Below are positions 17,732-26,552 of a stretch of 45,024 nucleotides of DNA, one piece after another (within the stretch, counting starts at the first letter, position 1; every line of letters starts with the position of its first letter). The DNA comes from Alphaproteobacteria bacterium (GTDB lineage Bacteria > Pseudomonadota > Alphaproteobacteria > Puniceispirillales > Puniceispirillaceae), in the NCBI GenBank assembly GCA_016779005.1, contig JADHOL010000014.1, positions 1 to 45,024 of the forward strand, written 5' to 3'. Both the position numbers and the translations under genes were made by a program. The notes beneath the pieces were generated by a model. The model saw nothing but the letters and a program-made list of their open reading frames with translations. It had not been told where the DNA came from and did not search any database.

Positions 17732-18103
17732 TTAGGATTTTTTTGCCTTAGGAGCAGCTTTCTTGGCAGGTGCTTTTTGTGGCAATGTGATTGTTGTGTC
17801 ATTATCAAGAATCGACGTAACGTTAGCACGAAGTAGATTTACATAAACGCCTGTTGCAATTTCAACTTCAATCGTTTCCTTTTCAGCAACTGCTTTTGAG
17901 ACGATGCCTGTAATACCACTAGAAATGATAACCTTATCACCACGAGAAAGCTTGGCAACCATCTCTTTATGTTGTTTTGCGCGTTTTTGCTGTGGTCTAA
18001 TAAGCATCAGATAAAACACACCGAAAATAAGAACAAAGGGTAGTAATTGCGATGCAATCATTGACGGGCCGGCGGATTGTGCAAATGCAGGACTAATAAA
18101 CAT
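17732..18103 (-). CDS. yajC: Preprotein translocase subunit YajC
   Basis: Small accessory protein of the SecDF complex, 123 aa. One membrane helix (about residues 18–36, LLPFVLIFGVFYLMLIRPQQ) is followed by the conserved RPQQKRAKQHKEMV and GDKVIISSGITGIV segments. The last 20 residues are Ala/Lys/Pro-rich (ending APKAKKS), longer and more basic than in many homologues. It is first gene of the yajC–secD–secF–Mth938–PSY-like operon. The ATG has GAGAGG just upstream. Confidence 0.95.
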   Translation of the reverse strand: MFISPAFAQSAGPSMIASQLLPFVLIFGVFYLMLIRPQQKRAKQHKEMVAKLSRGDKVIISSGITGIVSKAVAEKETIEVEIATGVYVNLLRANVTSILDNDTTITLPQKAPAKKAAPKAKKS

Positions 18104-18289
18104 GAAAACCTCTCAAAGAAATTTTAATTATGTGCCTAGCTTATGCTTAAATTAGGCATCTGGTTGCGGAACAATAAACAACCTTAACTCAGACGTCTAC
18201 TCAGAAACACGCTTTTTTCATTTTGCAATAGCAATATATATCCTGATAGAGTGTGTTTATTCCAACCTGTTTTTAAATTAGATACTTAT

Positions 18290-19168
18290 ATGACCGAAAA
18301 AAATGAACTAGAACTTCTTGCGCCAATGCTTACGCGAATGGCTGAAGCTCTTGAGAGAATAGCACCATCTTATCAATTTCCAGATAATTTAGAGGATGCC
18401 CAAGGCTATATCTGGGAAGCGCAATTACGCAAACTTCAAAAAATAGAAGAAATTGAGCGTTTGCCCTTATCGTGTCTTGAAGGCATTGAGCAACAAAAAC
18501 AACAATTACTTGAGAATAGTCGCGCATTTGCCAAAGGTTTAAGAGCGAATAACGCCTTGCTATGGGGCGCAAGAGGCACTGGCAAATCATCTCTTTTAAA
18601 AGCAGTGCATGGTGCGCTTTTATCGGAGGGATTGGATTGTGCGATTGTTGAAGTCCAACGTGAAGACATTCAAGACCTGCCCTACATCATGCAAGTGCTC
18701 AAGCAAAGCAATCGCAGATTTATTTTGTTTTGCGATGATTTGGCCTTTGAAGAGGCAGATTCCAGTTATAAATCGCTTAAGGCTGTTTTGGAAGGCGGGC
18801 TATCTGGAAGACCTGATAATATTGTATTTTATGCCACTTCAAACCGAAGACATCTAATGCCTCGTCAAATGATTGATAATGAGCGTGGTTCAGCCATTAA
18901 TCCCTCTGAGGCTATAGAAGAAAAAATATCTCTGTCTGATAGATTTGGATTATGGATTGGATTTCACTCTGTTGATCAGGAAACCTACCTTACTATGATA
19001 GAGACCTATGTGGCTTTTTATAAGCTGCCTGTCGAGCTTGAACAGGTTAAAAGTGAGGCTTTAACATGGTGCATCGGCCGCGGACATCGCTCTGGTCGAA
19101 CTGCATATCAATTTATCATACATCTGGCTGGCAAGCTTGGCATCACATTAAAGCCAAATAACGACTAA
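18290..19168 (+). CDS. DUF815 family AAA-type ATPase
   Basis: Predicted ATP-binding protein (292 aa from this start) with Walker A GARGTGKSS at residues 93–101 and Walker B FILFCDD at about 144–150. A sensor-like FYATSNRRHLMPRQ and the DUF815-typical SDRFGLWIGFH follow. DUF815 proteins are widespread in Proteobacteria beside the sec/nlpD block, but their substrate is unknown. An in-frame GTG at 18251 would add 13 residues; the ATG gives the more family-like N-terminus (MTEKNELELL). It is divergent from yajC and converges on nlpD with a 9-base gap, so it sits on the opposite strand in the middle of an otherwise minus-strand block. Confidence 0.88.
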   Translation: MTEKNELELLAPMLTRMAEALERIAPSYQFPDNLEDAQGYIWEAQLRKLQKIEEIERLPLSCLEGIEQQKQQLLENSRAFAKGLRANNALLWGARGTGKSSLLKAVHGALLSEGLDCAIVEVQREDIQDLPYIMQVLKQSNRRFILFCDDLAFEEADSSYKSLKAVLEGGLSGRPDNIVFYATSNRRHLMPRQMIDNERGSAINPSEAIEEKISLSDRFGLWIGFHSVDQETYLTMIETYVAFYKLPVELEQVKSEALTWCIGRGHRSGRTAYQFIIHLAGKLGITLKPNND

Positions 19169-19177
19169 AAATTCTGT

Positions 19178-20209
19178 TTATGATTTAATAACCGTTGAGG
19201 GATCAATCGGTGTTCTATTTTGTCTAATTTCAAAATGAAGGGTTGGCGCCTCAACCCTTCCGGTCTGTCCAACCTTGCCAATTACCTGACCAGAGCTCAG
19301 AATATCACCTTCTTGCACCACAACGTCAGAGAGATGTGCATAAGCTGAAATCACACCTCCATCATGTTTTACCAGAATAAGCGTTCCAAAAGATTTAAGT
19401 CCGGTGCCAATATAAGCAACCGTGCCAGGCGCGGTTGTTTTTACATCTGTTCCTAGAGCAGCAGCAATATCCACGCCGTCATTATGAATACCGCGTTCTG
19501 CAGGCCCAAATCGATTAATGAGCTGTCCTGATAACGGCCAGTTAAAGGCATCCCCTGCACCCAGCTTTGGCGCTACAAAGAATTTTTTAACAGGTGCTGC
19601 AGTTAATACAGGTTCCGCCTGCGGAACAGAAGAAGCGCCTGCTTGTGCCTCCCTTGCAAACACCGCGTCATCTGGGGTTTGCCTTAAAAACACCGAGAAG
19701 TCTTTTGCTTCTGGTAGTTGAAGTATTTGACCAGATTGCAATTCATAAGGCTCTTCAAGAGCATTTAGCTGGGCTATATCAAATTGATTTACAGAATATT
19801 GTTTTGCGATAGAAAACAAACTATCGCCAAGACGCACACTATGCGTGTTTCTTGGCACAAGTTTTAACACCTGACCTGAAATTAATTTAAAGGGCGCTTC
19901 TAGTTTGTTTTCTGAGATAATTTTAAACGGAGTTACATCATAGCGATTTGCTAAACCAAATACAGTATCGCCCTCCTTAACGGTAATAAAGCCAGAAGAT
20001 GGCACAGGCAATTTTTCAAATCGTTGCTGCTGATTTATAACCGTTGCGGGGGAGGATTTAGCTTTGCTGGCAAACGGAACCGAAACAGTGCCAATCACTG
20101 GAAATTCTCTTTCTGCTGGCAGATTACTACAGCCAGAAAGCCCAACTAAGATACAAAAAGATACGCCAATTATGAACGGAGTATCTAAGAGTAATTTAAG
20201 CATTTTCAA
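19178..20209 (-). CDS. nlpD: NlpD-like lipoprotein, two LysM and a degenerate M23 domain
   Basis: Probable activator of cell-wall amidases at division. The 343-aa precursor has a hydrophobic leader and lipobox LSGC with lipidated Cys27. LysM repeats fall at about 74–118 and 122–166, and the LytM/M23 domain at about 222–340. The M23 zinc site is incomplete: the usual HxH near the end is T323-L-H325 (APTLHFEIR), and the first motif reads H242-NDGV-D247 with non-standard spacing. It is therefore more likely a regulator like NlpD/EnvC than a peptidase. Its start overlaps the end of pcm by 14 bases. The symbol is by similarity; orthology to enterobacterial nlpD is loose. Confidence 0.88.
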   Translation of the reverse strand: MKMLKLLLDTPFIIGVSFCILVGLSGCSNLPAEREFPVIGTVSVPFASKAKSSPATVINQQQRFEKLPVPSSGFITVKEGDTVFGLANRYDVTPFKIISENKLEAPFKLISGQVLKLVPRNTHSVRLGDSLFSIAKQYSVNQFDIAQLNALEEPYELQSGQILQLPEAKDFSVFLRQTPDDAVFAREAQAGASSVPQAEPVLTAAPVKKFFVAPKLGAGDAFNWPLSGQLINRFGPAERGIHNDGVDIAAALGTDVKTTAPGTVAYIGTGLKSFGTLILVKHDGGVISAYAHLSDVVVQEGDILSSGQVIGKVGQTGRVEAPTLHFEIRQNRTPIDPSTVIKS

Positions 20210-20834
20210 TTCCTGGAATCATAGGGACAAACCGCACAGAAATAAGTTGTTCTGTATGAATAACATCACCCTTTTTTATAAGCTTGGTCAAGAATTCTTT
20301 GCCCGGTGGGCCTATAGGCGCTATTAAAACACCATCTGGTTTTAAATTTTGAATTAAGGCATCAGGCACCTTATCAACCTGACAGGTGATTATTATCCGA
20401 TCAAAAGGCGCTGCCTCTGGCCATCCAGAAAAGCCATCTCCTAATCGCAAGGTTACATTTGTTAATTTTAACTCTGCTAAGCGGTTTCGAGCCTCGACAA
20501 ATAATGGTCTGTGCCGCTCCATACTATAAACACGCCGTGCCAGCAGGGATAAAATCGATGCTTGATACCCACTTCCTGTTCCAATCTCAAGCACCGTATA
20601 ACGATTGGTTAATTCTAATGCTTCAGTCATTTTTGCGACAATATAGGGCTGACTGATGGTTTGCTCGCACGCTATTGGAAGCGAAGCATTTTCATATGCA
20701 TGCTGTTTTAACGCAGGCTCAATGAATATCTCTCTTGGAATAGACTCGATAGCAGACAGAACTGGCGATGATAAAATAGCTTGTGCCCTTAAGGACATTG
20801 TAAGGCGCGCTTTTTTTTCTGTTAAGTCACTCAT
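20196..20834 (-). CDS. pcm: Protein-L-isoaspartate O-methyltransferase
   Basis: Repairs isoaspartyl damage in proteins by SAM-dependent methylation. The 212-aa protein has the substrate motif TISQPY with the important Ser61, SAM motif I VLEIGTGSGYQA (81–92), and the later FDRIIITC and LKPDGVLIAPIG segments. Its ATG overlaps the surE stop (ATGA), and its end overlaps nlpD. Together surE, pcm and nlpD form the classical stationary-phase cluster. Confidence 0.95.
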   Translation of the reverse strand: MSDLTEKKARLTMSLRAQAILSSPVLSAIESIPREIFIEPALKQHAYENASLPIACEQTISQPYIVAKMTEALELTNRYTVLEIGTGSGYQASILSLLARRVYSMERHRPLFVEARNRLAELKLTNVTLRLGDGFSGWPEAAPFDRIIITCQVDKVPDALIQNLKPDGVLIAPIGPPGKEFLTKLIKKGDVIHTEQLISVRFVPMIPGIENA

Positions 20835-21571
20835 AAGCTAATTTCTGGGATATTATGTAACAAAGTAGTTGCAGTTGTATCTACCAATAAAGGCGTAAAT
20901 GTTACATATCCATCTTGCAAAAAAAACCTATCACTTTCAGGATTTGTCTCAATGCGCTGATTTAACGGCCCAATGGAAAAGTGATTAGGGCTTGTGCCAG
21001 CAATAATCTGATCAGACATTTTATGTCTGTCTAATGCAGCTGTGCGAATGCCCTTTACATCTGAAAGTTCAGTAGATGGAAAATTAACATTCAATACGTG
21101 CCGATCTGGAAGCTTAACCGATAGCGCGTGATCAAACACACGCTTTCCAAATTCGCGTGCCACGTCAAAATCTGCTTCTAATTTTCCGTAACGCTGACTA
21201 AAGGCAATAGCGGGTATTCCGACAATGGCAGCTTCTCTTGCTGCTCCCACAGTGCCAGAATAACCCACATCATCAGATGCGTTCATGCCATGATTAATAC
21301 CAGACAAAACAAGGTCAGGGCGGTTATCCTTAAACAACAAATTTAGCGCCAACATAACACAATCTGCAGGGTTTCCAGAGCACGCGTAACGATTATCTGT
21401 TATATGACTAAAATGAAGCTCGTTTTGAAGCGATATTGCTTGACTTGTGCCTGAGCGGTTATCCATTGGCGCGACAATCGTAATATCATCTGATATGGTT
21501 CTTGCCAGCTGTTCTAATAATGCAAGACCGTAAGCATCTATCCCATCATCATTCGTAATTAAAATTTTCAT
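20831..21571 (-). CDS. surE: 5'/3'-nucleotidase SurE
   Basis: Metal-dependent phosphatase acting on nucleoside monophosphates; survival protein E. The 246-aa product starts MKILITNDDGID with the metal-binding Asp8-Asp9. It continues with SGNPADCVML and LSGINHGMNASDDVGYSGT, the family signatures. I start at ATG 21571; an in-frame TTG five codons upstream is unlikely. The gap to serS is 97 bases with no gene, and the stop overlaps pcm by four bases. Confidence 0.96.
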   Translation of the reverse strand: MKILITNDDGIDAYGLALLEQLARTISDDITIVAPMDNRSGTSQAISLQNELHFSHITDNRYACSGNPADCVMLALNLLFKDNRPDLVLSGINHGMNASDDVGYSGTVGAAREAAIVGIPAIAFSQRYGKLEADFDVAREFGKRVFDHALSVKLPDRHVLNVNFPSTELSDVKGIRTAALDRHKMSDQIIAGTSPNHFSIGPLNQRIETNPESDRFFLQDGYVTFTPLLVDTTATTLLHNIPEISL

Positions 21572-21668
21572 GACTTTTAAACTCAATTTATGTGCATACT
21601 ATAGATGATTAGACCAAATAATATTATCCTTAAATAGGATATTCTCCTGATAAAATATGCTGTATTAA

Positions 21669-22946
21669 TCACCCAATTTTATCAGTTCCCATATAGCTAT
21701 GAAGCGCTTCGGGTAGCAGTATACTGCCATCTTTTTGCTGTCCATTTTCCATGATAGCAACCATACATCTGCCGACAGCAAGCGCAGATCCATTTAGAGT
21801 ATGAACAAATTCAGTTTCTTTCTGCCCAGCTCGTCTAAACCGCGCATTCATGCGCCTTGCTTGAAAAGGCCCGCAAGTAGAACAAGATGATATCTCCCTG
21901 AAGCGCCCCTCACCTTCATCTTGTCCAGGCAACCAAACTTCAATATCATTTGTTTGACGCGCTGAAAATCCAGTATCCCCTGAGCATAATTTTACCACAC
22001 GATAAGCAAGTTTTAATCGGTTAAGTACCGTCTCAGCAACAGACGTCATTCTGTCTAATTCTGCATCCGATTCATTAGGATCAGTAATAGAGACAAGTTC
22101 CACCTTAGAGAATTGATGTTGTCGTATCATGCCTCTTGTATCACGCCCTGCAGAACCTGCTTCAGAGCGAAAACACGATGTGTAAGCTGTCATTCTTAAT
22201 GGTAATCTGTCCACATCTAAAATCTGGTTGGCAACCATATTTGTAAGCGGCACCTCAGCTGTTGGAATTAACCACCGACCATCTGTGGTTTTGAATAGAT
22301 CATCTTCAAATTTTGGCAGCTGTCCTGTTCCAGTCATTGTCTTAGAGTTGACTAAGGCTGGCGGCAGATACTCTGTATAACCAAATTCTGAGGTATGTAT
22401 ATCAAGCATGAATGAAGCAAGCGCACGCTCTAACTTAGCCATCTGACCTGATAAAACAACAAATCTTGCACCTGATATTTCGGCTGCTGCCTCAAAATCA
22501 AGACCCTTAGTTATCTCGCCAAGAGCTACATGATCCCTTGGCGTAAATTCAAATTTTGGGATATCGCCTACTTGCCGTAACAGCACATTATCTTCTTCGC
22601 TCGCACCGTCTGGCACATTATCATCCAAAAGATTCGGCATCGAGAATAAGCTAGCATTTATCTGGCCTGCAAGTTTATGTTCTTCACTTTCTAATTCTGG
22701 TATTTTCTGTTTAATAGAGGCAACTTCGGCGATAAGCTCATCCGCATCTCCGCCTGAAGATTTCAATACGCCTATCTGTTTAGACGACTCGTTTCTGCGA
22801 GCTTGAAGCGCCTGCAACTCTGTCTGCAATTTGCGTCTTTTCTCGTCTAAACTTAGAATTTGGACAGATGGGGATTCTAGTCCCCTGCGTTGCATTATTC
22901 GATCAAATTCTGCGGCATTTTCACGAATAAATTTTATATCATGCAT
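21669..22946 (-). CDS. serS: Seryl-tRNA synthetase
   Basis: Charges tRNA-Ser and tRNA-Sec. The 425-aa length is normal. An N-terminal coiled-coil arm (about residues 30–100, rich in Lys/Glu/Gln) that reads the tRNA long arm is followed by the class II core. Motif 2 is [21 protein letters not shown]-like and motif 3 is [16 protein letters not shown]. It follows tatC after 32 bases, with AGGAG near its ATG, and precedes surE. Confidence 0.97.
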   Translation of the reverse strand: MHDIKFIRENAAEFDRIMQRRGLESPSVQILSLDEKRRKLQTELQALQARRNESSKQIGVLKSSGGDADELIAEVASIKQKIPELESEEHKLAGQINASLFSMPNLLDDNVPDGASEEDNVLLRQVGDIPKFEFTPRDHVALGEITKGLDFEAAAEISGARFVVLSGQMAKLERALASFMLDIHTSEFGYTEYLPPALVNSKTMTGTGQLPKFEDDLFKTTDGRWLIPTAEVPLTNMVANQILDVDRLPLRMTAYTSCFRSEAGSAGRDTRGMIRQHQFSKVELVSITDPNESDAELDRMTSVAETVLNRLKLAYRVVKLCSGDTGFSARQTNDIEVWLPGQDEGEGRFREISSCSTCGPFQARRMNARFRRAGQKETEFVHTLNGSALAVGRCMVAIMENGQQKDGSILLPEALHSYMGTDKIG

Positions 22947-22978
22947 TTAATTTTCTCCTAAGCATGAGTGACATCCAA

Positions 22979-23785
22979 TTAATCATTTGTTTCTTCATAC
23001 GCGCTTTTTTTATTCAAAAAGCGAGCCGCTATGATTGAGAACTCATACAAAAGAATGACTGGGATAGCCAACATTATCTGAGAGATTACGTCAGGCGGTG
23101 TTAAAATGGCAGCCGCAACAAAGGCTATTAATATAGCATATTTGCGATTTCGGGCTAAACCTTTCGGGGTGACAATGCCAGCCTTTGTTAATAATAACAA
23201 AATAACCGGCAATTCAAATGAAACACCAAAAGCAAACATAAGCCTCATCACCAAGCTTAAATATTCACTTATTCTTGGTTCAACCTCAATGGGAAGTGTG
23301 CCTTCCCCGCCAACCATTTCAAAAGATAAAAAGAATTCCCATGCAAGGGGTATTACAAGATAATACACCATGGCTGTACCCATCGCGAACAAGATAGGCG
23401 TTGCAAGCAAAAAGGGCATAAAGGCGGAGCGCTCATTTCGATATAAGCCAGGCGCAACAAACCGCCATACCTGAAGCAGAATCAGAGGAAAGGTAATAGA
23501 AATTGAAATAAAGAACGCTACTTTCACTTGCGTGAAAAACCCCTCATGCAATCCTGTAAATATCATTCGCCCGCCGCGTTCAGCCAATATTTCAGCTAAC
23601 GGAGCCTGCAACCAGAAATAAACATAATCAGCGGCGTTGAATGAGCCCTCGCCAAAGGGTCTTATAAAACAGAGTAGAAACAATACCACAAAAGCAATAA
23701 AAATGATGCCAATACGGTTACGCAGTTCTGTTAAATGATCCATGAGAGACATGGATGCAAGCTCTTCATCCTTGTTAGATGTCAA
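22979..23785 (-). CDS. tatC: Sec-independent translocase TatC
   Basis: Core receptor of the twin-arginine pathway for folded proteins, an inner-membrane protein of 268 aa with six predicted helices. The N-terminus MSLMDHLTELRNRI holds the conserved HLxELRxR signal-binding motif. The FEMVGGEGTLPIEVEPRISEYLSLV periplasmic loop region and the FGVSFELPVI helix are typical. It begins two bases after tatB. Confidence 0.96.
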   Translation of the reverse strand: MTSNKDEELASMSLMDHLTELRNRIGIIFIAFVVLFLLCFIRPFGEGSFNAADYVYFWLQAPLAEILAERGGRMIFTGLHEGFFTQVKVAFFISISITFPLILLQVWRFVAPGLYRNERSAFMPFLLATPILFAMGTAMVYYLVIPLAWEFFLSFEMVGGEGTLPIEVEPRISEYLSLVMRLMFAFGVSFELPVILLLLTKAGIVTPKGLARNRKYAILIAFVAAAILTPPDVISQIMLAIPVILLYEFSIIAARFLNKKSAYEETND

Positions 23786-23787
23786 AT

Positions 23788-24138
23788 CTACCCCTCCTTC
23801 ACAGAAGTGGCATCTTTGGTCTTATCATAGACTTGTTCTAAGTCTGTTTCTAATTCCTTGCCCACAGACTTTATATCTTTGGTTACACTGTCATCAAACA
23901 TTTCAGAGATTTCTTCAAAGTCACCAGATTTAGCATCTTGAAGTACCTTTTTTACGTCCTTTAGATCTTCATCATCTGCCATTTCTTGCAAACTTCTTGA
24001 AAACTCAGATGACATCCGACGCGCCTGTGAGGTAAATTTTGTAAAGGCACGCAAAACTTTGGGCAGATCCTTTGGTCCAACTACGAGAACCAAAACAAAA
24101 GCAACCACCAAAAATTCTTGCCATCCGAAATCAAACAT
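23788..24138 (-). CDS. tatB: Sec-independent translocase TatB
   Basis: Partners TatC in the signal-peptide receptor. The 116-aa protein has an N-terminal membrane helix MFDFGWQEFLVVAFVLVLVV, the hinge VGPKDLPKVLRA typical of TatB, an amphipathic helix, and a charged, largely helical tail. It lies between tatA (57-base gap) and tatC (2-base gap). Confidence 0.94.
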   Translation of the reverse strand: MFDFGWQEFLVVAFVLVLVVGPKDLPKVLRAFTKFTSQARRMSSEFSRSLQEMADDEDLKDVKKVLQDAKSGDFEEISEMFDDSVTKDIKSVGKELETDLEQVYDKTKDATSVKEG

Positions 24139-24195
24139 AAATTAACCTAGACCTTGGAATTAAAACAATGCGCAACCATGCTTGGATATCGTAAC

Positions 24196-24564
24196 TTATT
24201 TTTTTGCAGCTTTTTTCTGGGCTGATTTTTTCTGGGCTGATTTTTTAGGAGCTGTTTTCTTTGCAGCTACCGTTTTTGATGTTTTTTTCTTAGGAGCAGA
24301 TTTTTTAGCGGTTGTATTTTTGGCTCTAACAGCTGTTTGTTTTGGTGCGGGCTCATCACCCTCTTCAATGTAGACTGCATCTGCCGCCTCATCACTCACG
24401 CCAGAGGCATCATCAGTGGCATCACCGTCTTTCATACCTTTTTTAAAGTTCTTTAATCCCTTACCGAAATCACCCATAATACCAGAGATTTTCCCAGGTC
24501 TTGCGAATAAGATTAGTACAACTGCAAGTACCACAAGCCATTGCCAAAGACTAAATGCACCCAT
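24196..24564 (-). CDS. tatA: Sec-independent translocase TatA with histone-like basic tail
   Basis: Pore-forming subunit of the Tat system. Residues 1–45 are standard: a membrane helix, then the hinge [24 protein letters not shown]-type with Phe-Gly and an amphipathic helix. An acidic stretch follows (about 46–72). Residues 81–122 are unusual: 17 of 42 are Lys, mixed with Ala, Ser and Thr and quasi-repeats such as KKSAQ. TatA proteins are usually about 60–90 aa, so most of this tail is extra. GGGAG lies 9 bases before the ATG. It is first gene of tatA–tatB–tatC–serS–surE–pcm–nlpD. The 200-base upstream gap 24565–24764 probably holds the promoter; I see no gene there. Confidence 0.93.
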   Translation of the reverse strand: MGAFSLWQWLVVLAVVLILFARPGKISGIMGDFGKGLKNFKKGMKDGDATDDASGVSDEAADAVYIEEGDEPAPKQTAVRAKNTTAKKSAPKKKTSKTVAAKKTAPKKSAQKKSAQKKAAKK

Positions 24565-24764
24565 TTTGAATACTCCCTTTTAAATTTTTATTACCCATTA
24601 AATGTTAACTGATAAATCAATTACGATGATGTGTTTATTTAAAAACTATCTGATTAGAACGCGCCTAATTGTTTATATCGTCATCGATGAATAAATTACA
24701 GAACTTTATTTCAAGGCCACGCAAATTTTAAGATAATACGCTATCAAGAACAAAACAAATATTC

Positions 24765-25805
24765 TTATCTATTTTGCTCTGGAAAAACAAACATCTGTTC
24801 TGGGTCAATTTCAACAAACACATTTTTTCCTGTCTCAAACCAACTTAATCCAGGAATTCGGGCGTGTAAATGTAGCTCAGAGCTTCCGATAGGTACCGAT
24901 AAGTGAACAAGCGAAATTTTTCCAAGAAGATGCGTTTCTACAACAGAAGCCTTAGCGCCTTCTGATTTTGGGGATAAATGAAGACCTTCATGTCTTACTA
25001 CGATTTGCACTTTCGTGCCATCCTCAAATTCATTTGCATCATACACTCCAAAAACAGTGTCAATCTTACGGTTCTGAACTGTTGCTGGTATATGATTAAC
25101 TTCTCCAAAAAATTCAGCTACAAATCTATTTTTCGGACGGCAATATAAATCTATTGGCCGCCCCTGTTGTACTTCTTTCCCCTTATTCAAAACAAGAATT
25201 CTATCTGACATGAACATTGCTTCTTCCGCATCATGTGTGACCATCAAGGCAGCTGTATTCGTGTCTCTTAAAATATGAAGCATTTGATCGCGAACGCGCT
25301 CTCTTAGCCTGCTATCCAAACCACTAAAAGGTTCATCTAACAAAATTATCGGCGGGTTTGGCGCCAATGCACGTGCAAGAGCAACACGTTGCTGCTGCCC
25401 GCCTGATAATTCATGAGGATATTTATCCCCAAGCTCTTCTATATCAAGCTCACGCATCAAATCAATTACGCCGCTTACATCTTGGGTAGATTTGCGAGGC
25501 AGACCAAATAGAATATTGAGCATAACAGTTAGATGGGGGAATAATGCATAAGACTGAAACACCAATCCAACCCCCCTATCTTCTGGTGATAAAACAAAGT
25601 CTGGGGATGATATTACACGGCCATCTAATTTAATCTCACCAGCATCAGGCATCTCTAGCCCAGCTGCCAGCCTTAATAATGTAGTTTTACCACAGCCTGA
25701 TGGCCCAAGTAGAGAGACAACCTCATTTGAGTGAATATTAAATGAAATATCATTGATAATTTGCGCTGTTTCATAGCGATGTGAAATATGTTCAAACGAA
25801 ATCAT
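24765..25805 (-). CDS. ABC transporter ATP-binding protein, FbpC/PotA-like
   Basis: ATPase subunit of an importer of the iron(III)/thiamine/polyamine type (346 aa). It has Walker A GPSGCGKTT (34–42), the Q-loop FQSYALFPHLTV (83–94), signature LSGGQQQR (133–140), Walker B IILLDEPFSGLD and the H-loop VTHD. A C-terminal TOBE-like regulatory domain fills about 235–346. No permease or binding-protein gene is nearby, so its partners must lie elsewhere, or it serves a shared system. It starts 15 bases after scpB and is probably transcribed with scpAB. It sits between scpB and tatA, where homologous regions usually have nothing. Confidence 0.9.
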   Translation of the reverse strand: MISFEHISHRYETAQIINDISFNIHSNEVVSLLGPSGCGKTTLLRLAAGLEMPDAGEIKLDGRVISSPDFVLSPEDRGVGLVFQSYALFPHLTVMLNILFGLPRKSTQDVSGVIDLMRELDIEELGDKYPHELSGGQQQRVALARALAPNPPIILLDEPFSGLDSRLRERVRDQMLHILRDTNTAALMVTHDAEEAMFMSDRILVLNKGKEVQQGRPIDLYCRPKNRFVAEFFGEVNHIPATVQNRKIDTVFGVYDANEFEDGTKVQIVVRHEGLHLSPKSEGAKASVVETHLLGKISLVHLSVPIGSSELHLHARIPGLSWFETGKNVFVEIDPEQMFVFPEQNR

Positions 25806-25820
25806 TGTGAATGCACCTGT

Positions 25821-26552
25821 TCATACCTCTTTATGTTCACTCTCATAAACTTCCTCTAATTCATCCCAATCATTTGATAAATTTTGAGCTTTCAAGTCTA
25901 TCTCATCTTCTTCAAATAACAGCGCGCCATCTTGCGCGTCAATATTTTGCGAGTCTATTGCATCTAATGTATCTGGGGATAATTCTTGTTCCCCTAACCC
26001 ACCAATACTCTGTCCCTTTCGAAGTAAGCCTGCTGATTTAAGCTCATCCATACCTGGTAAATCATTCAATTCTTGTAGGCCAAAATAATCAAGAAAATTA
26101 GTAGTGGTTCCCCAAGTAAGAGGTCTTCCTGGGGTGCGCCTGCGACCGCGCGGTTTAATCCAATCTAACTCTAACAATATATCAATCGTGCCTCTGGATA
26201 GGCTTATTCCCCTGATTTCTTCAATTTCTGCGCGTGTTATGGGTTGATGATAGGCAATGATGGACAGAACTTCCATTGCTGCCCGTGATAGGGGCCGCTC
26301 TACTGGGCGCTCTATATTTAACCTTGCTGCAACATCACGGTGGGTTCTAAACGCGTAATGGTTACCACCAAGTTTTTGTAACTCAACACCGCTTGCATCT
26401 GCGTATCTATGTTGAATTAGTTCTATAATTTCATCCACATCAAATTCACCAATATAGGGCGCTAATTCCTGTGACGATACAGGTTTAACAGAAGCAAATA
26501 TAAAGGCCTCTATTACCCGTGCTATTTCTAATTTACTCATTAAATCAGTCAT
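25821..26552 (-). CDS. scpB: Segregation and condensation protein B
   Basis: Winged-helix kleisin partner; with ScpA and SMC it forms bacterial condensin for chromosome organisation. I start at ATG 26552 (MTDLMSKLEIARVIEAFIFAS), giving 243 aa. A longer in-frame extension upstream lies inside scpA and is rejected. Conserved parts are AAMEVLSIIAYHQPITRAEIEEIRG, GTIDILLELDWI and the PGRPLTWGTT loop. An acidic tail of about 60 residues follows. It overlaps the end of scpA by eight bases. Confidence 0.94.
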   Translation of the reverse strand: MTDLMSKLEIARVIEAFIFASVKPVSSQELAPYIGEFDVDEIIELIQHRYADASGVELQKLGGNHYAFRTHRDVAARLNIERPVERPLSRAAMEVLSIIAYHQPITRAEIEEIRGISLSRGTIDILLELDWIKPRGRRRTPGRPLTWGTTTNFLDYFGLQELNDLPGMDELKSAGLLRKGQSIGGLGEQELSPDTLDAIDSQNIDAQDGALLFEEDEIDLKAQNLSNDWDELEEVYESEHKEV

